From NCBI GenBank assembly GCA_035763085.1, contig DASUBV010000085.1:1-5364 (forward strand): a stretch of 5,364 nucleotides of DNA, in the 5' to 3' direction. The notes under the pieces were generated by a model. That model was given only the letters and a program-made list of their open reading frames with translations. It was not told the origin of the DNA and did not search any database. Below are positions 1 through 5,273 of the stretch, piece by piece. The translations under genes and the position numbers were made by a program. Positions within the stretch are counted from its first letter, which is position 1. Each line of letters begins with the position of its first letter. The DNA is from DASUBV01 sp035763085 (GTDB taxonomy: Bacteria > Actinomycetota > Actinomycetes > Streptosporangiales > Streptosporangiaceae).

Positions 1-100
1 GCCGGGAACTCCGCCGCAGGCCACCGCCCGGCCCGGACGTCACCGTGACCGCGGCCGGCGCCGCCGTGCCCAGCATGATCTGCCGGAACGCGACGGCCAG
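1..100 (-). CDS. Partial CDS, N-terminus only, possibly flavin-reductase-like
   Basis: An open frame on the minus strand runs off the left edge of the window. From the CTG at 100-98 onward, 31 of 33 codons end in G or C, while the codons just upstream in the same frame are mixed, so coding appears to begin here. The visible peptide reads LAVAFRQIMLGTAAPAAVTV and then a Gly-rich stretch ending RRSSR. The pattern F-R-x-x-M followed by a V-x-V-T strand and a Gly-rich turn resembles the start of flavin-reductase-like (FMN-binding split barrel) domains, but too little is visible to assign it. The only ATG is at 76-74, inside the apparent homology. The CTG at 100 has a GGCAGG upstream and could be a non-canonical start. 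The gene lies 59 bp beyond the C45 gene stop and may be a third gene of the same minus-strand operon. A chance open frame is not excluded. Confidence 0.4.
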   Translation of the reverse strand, partial: MAVAFRQIMLGTAAPAAVTVTSGPGGGLRRSSR

Positions 101-159
101 TGAGCCTGCCGGGTCACCGTGTACCCGTGCCGGGACGCCGCTGCGCGAGTTGGCCGCAC

Positions 160-1305
160 TCAGCCGGCAGGCGGGGCGCCGGCCGGGGAGGCCGCGGGGA
201 CCGGGACGCGCTCGTAGGGCTGGGTGCAGGGCTGGCCCGCGGCCACCGTCATCTCCCGGCGGCCCAGGTCCAGGATGACCGAGGCCAGCGTCGCGGACTG
301 GTCGCCGAAAACCTCGGCCTGCTCGCTATGGCAGCACACCGACTGCGGGGCGCCGTTGTGGGAGCGCAGCGCGGCCTGGATGAGCTCGGCCGAGACCGGG
401 CCGTCGCCCGCCTGCGCCCGCAGGTCGGCGAGCCGGGCATGGGTGTCGGGGTAGTCGCGCGCGAGCCAGTCCTCGCCGGCCGGCGGCGCCGGGCAGAAGT
501 GATTGGTGTGCAGCAGCAGGCCGTCGGCCGGCCAGACGAACTGCGGCCCGCCGGGCGACAGCTCGGCGCTGACCAGCTGCGCCTGCGCGCGTGCTGCCGC
601 GTCACCCGCGGAGCTCGCCGGGGGCTGCCAGCCCACCGTGATGCACGATGAGGCGGTCATGGTCGCCTGGCGGAGCAGCGCCAGCGCCGACGGCATGTCG
701 TCGCACTCGGCCAGCAGCAGCCGCAGCAGCAGGTGCACCGGCAGCCCGCCGACCCCGCCGTCCAGCGAGTTGTACAGGATGTTCAGCGTCACGCCCAGGC
801 CCGAGCTGTTCAGCCCGACCTTGGCCAGCAGGCCGGCCTCGGTGAGCGTGGTCAGCCACTGGCCGTCGGGGCCTTCGATGGTCCACAGCACGCGCGACGG
901 GGCCAGGCCGGGGTGCCAGTCCCAGTTCTGGGCCAGCAGCAGGCTGCCCGTCGCCGACCGGGCCGGCAGCGCGCCGATGACCGAGCATTCCGGCGCGGCC
1001 GCGCCGGCCAGGATCTCGGTGCGCGCGTTGGCCGCGAACAGTTCCTGCGCATCGACGCCGGCCCCGGCGGCGATGCCCGCGATCTCGTCGGCCAGGCCCG
1101 GCCAGTCCTCGCGCAGGCTGGTTTCGACGCGGCCGCCGAGCTCCCTGATCTGCGCGGGCTGCAGTCCGTGGGCGGCGCCGAACAGCTCGCGATAGCGCGC
1201 CAGTGTGTTGGCGACCAGGTCCGCCTGGGCAGCGCCGAATTCACGGCCCCGCTCGGCCGGGCTGGCGGGAGCAGAGACATGGCGGGGGAGCAAATCGTTA
1301 CTCAT
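160..1305 (-). CDS. C45-family Ntn hydrolase / acyltransferase (penicillin acyltransferase-like)
   Basis: The 381-residue product looks like a C45 autoproteolytic Ntn hydrolase, the family of fungal acyl-CoA:6-aminopenicillanate acyltransferase. Family members cleave themselves before a cysteine, which becomes the N-terminal nucleophile, and then hydrolyse or transfer acyl groups on amides. Seen in the sequence: an N-terminal GxEFGAAQA-type segment (about 20-28), the helical stretch LADEIAGIAAGAGV (71-84), the likely processing site ECSVIGA with Cys107, LLAQNWDWHPG (123-133), and GLNSSGLGVTLN (164-175). These last two are typical of the family. Cys107 lies close to the processing site of the fungal enzyme (Cys103), and the length is normal. 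The C-terminal ~15 residues are Pro/Ala-rich. There is no signal peptide, so it is probably cytoplasmic. The start overlaps the deacetylase stop by 8 bp (ATGAGTAA), which implies translational coupling, and its own Shine-Dalgarno is weak. The substrate is unknown: a peptide, an N-acyl amide or a beta-lactam-like amide are all possible. Confidence 0.9.
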   Translation of the reverse strand: MSNDLLPRHVSAPASPAERGREFGAAQADLVANTLARYRELFGAAHGLQPAQIRELGGRVETSLREDWPGLADEIAGIAAGAGVDAQELFAANARTEILAGAAAPECSVIGALPARSATGSLLLAQNWDWHPGLAPSRVLWTIEGPDGQWLTTLTEAGLLAKVGLNSSGLGVTLNILYNSLDGGVGGLPVHLLLRLLLAECDDMPSALALLRQATMTASSCITVGWQPPASSAGDAAARAQAQLVSAELSPGGPQFVWPADGLLLHTNHFCPAPPAGEDWLARDYPDTHARLADLRAQAGDGPVSAELIQAALRSHNGAPQSVCCHSEQAEVFGDQSATLASVILDLGRREMTVAAGQPCTQPYERVPVPAASPAGAPPAG

Positions 1306-2134
1306 AGTTCAGTATGCTCGCGAGCTGGTCGTGGCGGGTGAACCAGATGCTGGCCCGCTCGCGCATCAAGGTGATCAGCCGGGCCAGCGCGGCCAGCCGG
1401 TAGCCGCGGCCGATGACCTCAGGGTGCATGGTGAAGGTGATGTGCCGGTGCTCGGCCAGCGCGGACTCGAACTCCGCCAGCCACACCTCGATCAGGCCCG
1501 AGGGCGTGGTCAGCGCCTCGTTCCCGCCGGGGTGCCAGGCGAAGTGCGGCCAGTCATCCAGGCTCCAGTGCACCGGCAGTTCCAGGATCTTGTGCTCGCC
1601 GTGCACCTCGACGTACGGCCGGTCATCGCCCATGCAGCTGGAGTCGTACCCGAAGCCCAGCTCGACGAGCAGGGCCAGCGTCTCGGGGGTCAGCTCCCAG
1701 GCAGGCGAGCGGTAGCCGGTCACCTGCGCGCCGAGCCGGCCGCACAGCGCCGCCAGGCCCTGCTCCAACTCGCGGCGCTGCGCGGCCGCGTCGACGGTGT
1801 CGCTGCGCAGGTGCAGGTAGCCGTGGTGGGCGATCTCGTGCCCGTCGGGGATCAGCCCGGCCAGCGCGGCGGTGTGCCGATCGGCGGTGTCACCGGGCAC
1901 GTAGAAGGTGGCCGGGATCTGCTCGCGCTGCAGCAGGGCGCGGATCCGGGGCAGGCCGCGGACCACCCCGTAGCGGGCCTCGCTGAGCGTGCTCAGCCGG
2001 CCGGCGTAGGCCGAGCCATCGCCGAGCCAGCCGGCCTCGGCGTCCACGTCGAAGGACAGCGTGACGGCGACGTCCGCACCGTCCGGCCACTGCGGCAGCG
2101 CGACCGCGGCGGGCTGGCCAGGCGGCAGGGGCAT
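1298..2134 (-). CDS. Polysaccharide deacetylase (NodB-fold) family hydrolase, PgdA/PuuE-like subgroup
   Basis: The 278-residue protein belongs to the NodB-fold carbohydrate esterase 4 superfamily. Motif 1 is LSFDVDAE (Asp29/Asp31), motif 2 is HHGYLH (His104 and His108, likely metal ligands with one Asp), motif 3 is GYRSPAW (Arg142) and the C-terminal motif is TMHPEVIGRGYR (His237). The SFDVDAE and TMHP-VIGR forms match the subgroup containing Helicobacter PgdA, PuuE-type allantoinases and bacterial cyclic imidases, rather than classical extracellular chitin deacetylases. Members of this subgroup often act on small amides, imides or ureides, so a glycan substrate should not be assumed. No signal peptide or membrane segment is visible, so it is probably cytoplasmic. 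The ATG at 2134 is preceded by GGAGA with 6-nt spacing, which supports this start. It is the first complete gene of the minus-strand operon and overlaps the C45 gene by 8 bp. The exact reaction is not determined by the sequence. Confidence 0.9.
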   Translation of the reverse strand: MPLPPGQPAAVALPQWPDGADVAVTLSFDVDAEAGWLGDGSAYAGRLSTLSEARYGVVRGLPRIRALLQREQIPATFYVPGDTADRHTAALAGLIPDGHEIAHHGYLHLRSDTVDAAAQRRELEQGLAALCGRLGAQVTGYRSPAWELTPETLALLVELGFGYDSSCMGDDRPYVEVHGEHKILELPVHWSLDDWPHFAWHPGGNEALTTPSGLIEVWLAEFESALAEHRHITFTMHPEVIGRGYRLAALARLITLMRERASIWFTRHDQLASILNYE

Positions 2135-2140
2135 GTCCGG

Positions 2141-2145
2141 TCTCC
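2141..2145 (-). promoter_or_regulatory. Shine-Dalgarno of the deacetylase gene
   Basis: On the minus strand GGAGA lies 6 nt before the ATG at 2134. This is good spacing and supports the chosen start. No comparable site precedes the C45 gene, so this may be the main ribosome entry point for both genes. Confidence 0.75.
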
Positions 2146-2207
2146 AGTGCTACGTCCGGCCAGAAGCGTCAGTACCGGTCACGGTAGCCCTGAGGCCTCG
2201 TGCATGC

Positions 2208-2213
2208 AATATA
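2208..2213 (-). promoter_or_regulatory. Candidate -10 element for the minus-strand operon
   Basis: A small AT-rich island in very GC-rich DNA reads TATATT on the minus strand, close to a consensus -10. It would give a leader of about 65 nt before the deacetylase ATG. No convincing -35 hexamer is present at 16-18 nt. The place where it should sit (about 2230-2237) lies within the 17-bp palindrome at 2226-2242, which would suit an activator- or repressor-controlled promoter. An 8-bp palindrome TGCATGCA (2201-2208) abuts it. The call rests on base composition and one hexamer only. Confidence 0.35.
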
Positions 2214-2225
2214 TCGGACTGCTGC

Positions 2226-2242
2226 GCTGGCATCCTGCCAGC
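2226..2242. promoter_or_regulatory. Perfect 17-bp palindrome, candidate operator in the divergent region
   Basis: GCTGGCATCCTGCCAGC has two 7-bp arms (GCTGGCA/TGCCAGC) around a 3-nt spacer. It lies in the divergent control region, just upstream of the candidate minus-strand -10 and overlapping the expected -35 position. That is a typical location for a dimeric regulator binding site. No regulator gene lies in the window, so the binding protein is unknown. In high-GC DNA a 7-bp perfect dyad can also arise by chance. Confidence 0.4.
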
Positions 2243-2263
2243 AGGAGGTCACCGTCGGCCGGG

Positions 2264-2287
2264 CGGCCGGGCGCCAGTTCCCGGCCG
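2264..2287. repeat. GC-rich inverted repeat in the divergent region
   Basis: CGGCCGGG (2264-2271) and CCCGGCCG (2280-2287) form an 8-bp perfect stem around an 8-nt loop. There is no following T-run, so it does not look like a rho-independent terminator. It sits between the two divergent promoter patches and could insulate them or form a cruciform or RNA hairpin. It may also simply reflect GGCC/CCGG-rich composition. Confidence 0.3.
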
Positions 2288-2334
2288 GGCAAGTCAAGGC
2301 ACGGCAGATCACAAATACGTCACGTTAAGAAATC

Positions 2335-2360
2335 TTGCTGTTACGCTCAGTGGTTATACA
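2335..2360 (+). promoter_or_regulatory. Candidate promoter for the peptidase-asnB operon
   Basis: The stretch from about 2308 to 2362 is the most AT-rich part of the window. It contains TATACA (2355-2360) as a possible -10 and TTGCTG (2335-2340) as a possible -35, but the 14-nt spacing is shorter than usual, so only the -10 is at all convincing. Transcription would begin near 2367, giving a leader of roughly 20 nt before the GTG start at 2386. Confidence 0.35.
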
Positions 2361-2373
2361 TCGAGCGACCGAC

Positions 2374-2380
2374 GGGGGAG
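2374..2380 (+). promoter_or_regulatory. Shine-Dalgarno that fixes the GTG start at 2386
   Basis: GGGGGAG ends 5 nt before GTG at 2386-2388, which is ideal spacing. An in-frame ATG at 2392 is 11 nt away and less well placed. An in-frame TTG at 2335 lies upstream of the site. The GTG is therefore the preferred start. Confidence 0.7.
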
Positions 2381-2385
2381 AGCTC

Positions 2386-3486
2386 GTGACGATGTGGCTA
2401 ACAGGCAGGCCATCAGCCGCGGCCGGCGCCGGGGGGGCAACCGGGTCGGCCGTCTCCGGATCCGCGATCGGCGGGTGGGGCGCTGGTGGCGCCAGGGAGG
2501 TCTCGGGCTTACGGCCCGCGGGCCCGGCCCGCGCCGCCTGGCCAGCTGGCCGGCCGCCGGGCGCAGCCCCGTCCGGCGGGGCGCCGCCGGCGGCGGTTCC
2601 GGCTACCCAGCCGGCCACTCACCCGGCGACGCCTGACCTGCCCGCCTTCCGGATGGCCGTCACCGACGTGGTGGCCTCCTTCGAGCGCAGCGGCGCGGCA
2701 GCCAGCCCGCGGCTGGCCGCGCGCATCCTGGCCCGCCGCCTGGCGGACCCGGAGCTGGCCGCTGTCGTCACCCGGGCGCCGGACGGCAGCGCCGGGGCCC
2801 TGGAGCGGCTGCTGGCGGAGATCCGCTGCTACCGGCCGAACGCCCGCAGCTCGGCCACCAGCCTGGCCTCGCTGCTGCGGATCTCGCTGCTGGCCCAGAT
2901 CGACGCGCTGTGGTGGGGCCGCGAACCCGCCTACCCGACCGACGCCGACGTGCTGGACGCGCCCGAACTGCTCGACCTGGACGCGCTGCAGATGGGCGGC
3001 CTGCTGCGGTTCCGCTACCGGCACCAGGCCGGGTCGTTCGTCGGCCGGGCCGCGCGCTCGGTGGAGCGGCGTGCCCTGCCCGGCCGGCGGCCTATGACCG
3101 CGGGGCTGTGGCTGGCCCGGGCCCGCCCGCAGGCCGTGGCCCTGCTGAACCAGATCGCCGTGCAGTTCGCCGAGATCGCGCCGGCCGGCACGCCGCCGCT
3201 GTGGGTGACCAGCATGGCCCGCAGCGTGGAGCACCAGCGGCGGCTGCGCGCCCTCGGCTACGCCGCGCTGCTGCCCAGCTCGCACTGCGTCGGCTACTCC
3301 GCCGACGTGGAGATGGCCTGGTTCCGCCGGTTCGGGGCGCAGCGGGCCCTGCAGGAGGTCCTGCTGGACCGGCAGGCGGCCGGCGACATCAACGTCATCG
3401 ACGAGGGCCAGGCCTGGCACGTGTGCCTGCGGCCCGGCATCAGCTACGGCTCGCGGCTGGTGCCGGCGGCCGCCGCGGGCGGCTGA
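2386..3486 (+). CDS. M15/DUF5715-like putative zinc peptidase with low-complexity N-terminus
   Basis: The 366-residue protein has a C-terminal domain (about 270-350) resembling M15 D-Ala-D-Ala carboxypeptidases and the related DUF5715 proteins. The visible pattern is WVTSMARSVEHQRRL, then SSHCVGYSADVE and VIDEGQAWHVCLRPG. His300, Asp307 and His345 fit the H...D...H zinc triad, and Glu340 fits the catalytic acid. M15 enzymes cleave D-Ala peptide bonds in peptidoglycan or its precursors; DUF5715 members are largely uncharacterised. The central part (about 84-268) looks mostly helical and is unassigned. Residues 1-83 are rich in Ala, Gly and Pro and probably disordered. No normal signal peptide is visible, so location is unclear. 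The first 83 codons have 16 A/T third positions against about 2 in the next 80, and include a rare TTA at Leu42. The GTG start is chosen for its Shine-Dalgarno. The stop lies 5 bp before asnB, implying an operon. The fold is reasonably sure, the substrate is not. Confidence 0.78.
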   Translation: MTMWLTGRPSAAAGAGGATGSAVSGSAIGGWGAGGAREVSGLRPAGPARAAWPAGRPPGAAPSGGAPPAAVPATQPATHPATPDLPAFRMAVTDVVASFERSGAAASPRLAARILARRLADPELAAVVTRAPDGSAGALERLLAEIRCYRPNARSSATSLASLLRISLLAQIDALWWGREPAYPTDADVLDAPELLDLDALQMGGLLRFRYRHQAGSFVGRAARSVERRALPGRRPMTAGLWLARARPQAVALLNQIAVQFAEIAPAGTPPLWVTSMARSVEHQRRLRALGYAALLPSSHCVGYSADVEMAWFRRFGAQRALQEVLLDRQAAGDINVIDEGQAWHVCLRPGISYGSRLVPAAAAGG

Positions 3487-3491
3487 TCGCG

Positions 3492-5141
3492 ATGTGCGGG
3501 ATCGCGATGATTCTGGACTCGGGCCCGGCCGGGCCGGGTGCCGCCGGGGCGGCTGGCGCCGGGGCCGCCGGGGTGCTCGCGCGCATGCTGGACGTGCAGG
3601 CGGCGCGCGGCGAGTCCCGGGAGACCTACCGCCAGGGACCGCTGCTGGCCGGCACCCAGCGGCTGCGCATCGTCGACCGGGACCGCGCCGTCCAGCCGTG
3701 GACCTCGGCCGATGGCCGGCAGGTGCTGTGCTACAACGGCGAGCTGTTCAACTACCGCGACCTGCGGGCTGAGCTGGCCGCGCTCGGCCAGCCGATGCGC
3801 GGCGGCGGCGACACCGAGGTCGTGCTGGCCGCCTTCGCCCAGTGGGGCGAGCGGGCCGTGACCCGCTTCCGCGGCGAGTTCGCGCTGGCCATCGCCGAGC
3901 CGGCGGCCGGGCGGGTGTACCTGGCCAGGGACGGCGTCGGGGTGAAGCCGCTGTACTGGGCCCGGGCCGGCGGCCGGCTGCACGTCGCCTCGGAGGTCAA
4001 GGCGCTGACCGGTCTGGGCGCCAGCATCGGCGCGGTCCCGCCCGGTCATCACGGCTGGGCCGGCGCGCAGGACGGGCCGGTGCTGCGCCCGTACCTGGAC
4101 CTGATGGCCCTGGGCGGCTCCGCCGGCCCGGTCACCGACCCGGCCGAGGCGGCCAAGCTGGTCCGGGCCGCCTTCGAGGACAGCGTCCGGGTCCGGGTCG
4201 ACACCGACCTGCCGGTGGGCGTGATCCTGTCCGGCGGCCTGGACAGCTCGCTGACGCTGCTGCACGTCCGGGACATGCACCCGGACTGCGTGGCGTTCAC
4301 CGTCGGCGCGCCGGGCAGCGAGGACCTGGTGTACGCCGGCCGCCTGTGCGCCGACCTGTGCGTGCCGCACGAGGTGATCGAGGTGGCGCCGGGCCAGATC
4401 GGGCTGCCGGCCATCCGCCGCGCCATCGCGATGTCCGAGCTGACCGAGTACGGCGACATCATTAACGCCGTCGTGTCGGTCCCGCTGTTCCGCCGGATCC
4501 ACGAGGCCGGGATCAAGGTCGTGCTCACCGGCGACGGCAGCGACGAGCTGTTCGGCGGCTACCCGATGTACCACCGGGCCAGCCCGGACCAGGCCCGGCG
4601 GCTGTTCCTGCACAAGATCGCCAATCTGAGCCGGACCGAGCTGCAGCGCGTCGACCGCACCAGCATGGGGCACAGCGTCGAGGCCCGGGTCCCGTTCCTG
4701 GACCTGGCCCTCGTCGAGCTGGCCATGCGGCTGCCGATGGACCTGAAGGTCCGCGACGGGCAGGAGAAGTGGATCCTGCGCGAGGCGTTCGCCGACGTGC
4801 TCCCGGACTACATCCGCGAGCGGCCGAAGAACCCCATGTCGCACTCGTCGGGCCTGCACGAGCGCGCCCGGCTGTACAAGCCGCTGTTCCCGCGGCTGCA
4901 CCGGGCGCAGGGCTACGACCAGTGCGCGCCGGTCCGCCGGGACTTCTCCCCGGTGCTGGAGGCCTGCGGCAATGACCTCGACGAGGCCATCGCCATGGCC
5001 GCCGCCCGCCCGGACTACTCCGCCGCCGAGCGGCTGCGTGACCTGGCCGGGGCGGCCCGGTGGAACGCGGTGGCGCTGGGCCGCCGGTGGGCCAGGACGC
5101 TGGGCCAGGCGCGCGATGGCAGCGACCGCGCGGCCAGCTGA
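3492..5141 (+). CDS. asnB: AsnB-type glutamine-dependent asparagine synthase / amidotransferase
   Basis: The 549-residue protein is a full-length class II glutamine amidotransferase of the AsnB type (E. coli AsnB has 554 residues). The family makes ammonia from glutamine and uses ATP to activate a carboxylate as an acyl-adenylate, yielding an amide. The glutaminase domain starts MCGIAMI, so Cys2 becomes the nucleophile after Met removal; it continues with RLRIVD (57-62), YNGELFNYRDL (81-91), GDTEV (106-110) and RDGVGVKPLYWA (146-157). The synthetase domain has the ATP pyrophosphatase loop SGGLDSS (247-253), LTGDGSDELFGGY (345-357), RTSMGHSVEARVPFLD (389-404) and EKWILREAF (425-433). Both active sites look intact. 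Position 348 is Asp where E. coli AsnB has a catalytic Glu (GEGSDE), and the usual RGPD near residue 40 is RGES. Homologues also amidate meso-DAP (B. subtilis AsnB, Corynebacterium LtsA) or polyketide starter acids (OxyD), so aspartate as substrate is not certain. The ATG lies 5 bp after the peptidase stop with only a weak Shine-Dalgarno. Confidence 0.95.
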   Translation: MCGIAMILDSGPAGPGAAGAAGAGAAGVLARMLDVQAARGESRETYRQGPLLAGTQRLRIVDRDRAVQPWTSADGRQVLCYNGELFNYRDLRAELAALGQPMRGGGDTEVVLAAFAQWGERAVTRFRGEFALAIAEPAAGRVYLARDGVGVKPLYWARAGGRLHVASEVKALTGLGASIGAVPPGHHGWAGAQDGPVLRPYLDLMALGGSAGPVTDPAEAAKLVRAAFEDSVRVRVDTDLPVGVILSGGLDSSLTLLHVRDMHPDCVAFTVGAPGSEDLVYAGRLCADLCVPHEVIEVAPGQIGLPAIRRAIAMSELTEYGDIINAVVSVPLFRRIHEAGIKVVLTGDGSDELFGGYPMYHRASPDQARRLFLHKIANLSRTELQRVDRTSMGHSVEARVPFLDLALVELAMRLPMDLKVRDGQEKWILREAFADVLPDYIRERPKNPMSHSSGLHERARLYKPLFPRLHRAQGYDQCAPVRRDFSPVLEACGNDLDEAIAMAAARPDYSAAERLRDLAGAARWNAVALGRRWARTLGQARDGSDRAAS

Positions 5142-5210
5142 CATCAGGCTGGCTGACCTGGGGCCGGCAGCGGCCGGGCGGCCAGCTGACATCAGGCTGG
5201 CTGACCTGGG
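5130..5210. repeat. Two exact 33-bp direct repeats, each with an internal dyad, at the end of asnB
   Basis: Copy 1 is 5130-5162 and copy 2 is 5178-5210; they are identical over 33 bp with a 48-bp period. Copy 1 contains the asnB stop (5139-5141). Each copy holds an imperfect inverted repeat, GCCAGCTGA / TCA-G-GCTGGC, around a 2-nt centre with one bulged G (5133-5153 and 5181-5201). The gap between the convergent asnB and right-edge genes is 132 bp, and the repeats fill its left half. Tandem stem-loops here could act as a bidirectional, rho-aided terminator or 3'-end stabiliser. There is no T-run. The rest of the gap (5211-5273) is somewhat less GC-rich and shows no clear gene or promoter. The 48-bp period is a multiple of three, but no supported gene reads through it. 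Confidence 0.8.
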
Positions 5211-5273
5211 ATAGGGCCGCGAGCCGGCTGAGCGTGGGTTGTCAGAGGTTGCTGAGATACTGGACGAGTGCTG

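Noticed and set aside
2243..2249. AGGAGGT, a near-perfect Shine-Dalgarno on the plus strand
   Set aside because: No ATG, GTG or TTG follows at usable distance, so it does not start a gene. It is probably chance, or part of the sequence next to the palindrome.
1205..2389. Long plus-strand frame opposite the deacetylase gene
   Set aside because: It is antisense to a gene with clear NodB-fold motifs and its own translation is Arg/Gly/Ala/Gln-rich without domains.
2910..3491. In-frame extension of asnB upstream of ATG 3492
   Set aside because: The extension overlaps the peptidase gene in another frame, and the conserved MCGI start with nucleophilic Cys2 fixes the true N-terminus at 3492.
160..5141. 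Beta-lactam biosynthesis (AsnB-like beta-lactam synthetase with a penicillin-acyltransferase-like C45)
   Set aside because: The AsnB homologue keeps Cys2 and a GDGSDE loop, unlike beta-lactam synthetases, and no other beta-lactam pathway gene is visible.
3444..5192. Long open frame (582 codons) on the minus strand opposite asnB
   Set aside because: It is a shadow of asnB caused by high GC. Its translation is low-complexity and shows no recognisable domain, while the plus-strand frame has all AsnB motifs.
4972..5214. Frame giving a 16-residue tandem peptide repeat (RPADIRLADLG unit)
   Set aside because: It is mostly an asnB shadow. The peptide repeat follows from the 33-bp DNA repeat having a period of 48, and there is no independent start or codon-usage support.
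5239..5261. TTGTCA and GATACT as a promoter in the convergent gap
   Set aside because: The spacing is only 11 nt and no gene start follows downstream on the plus strand.
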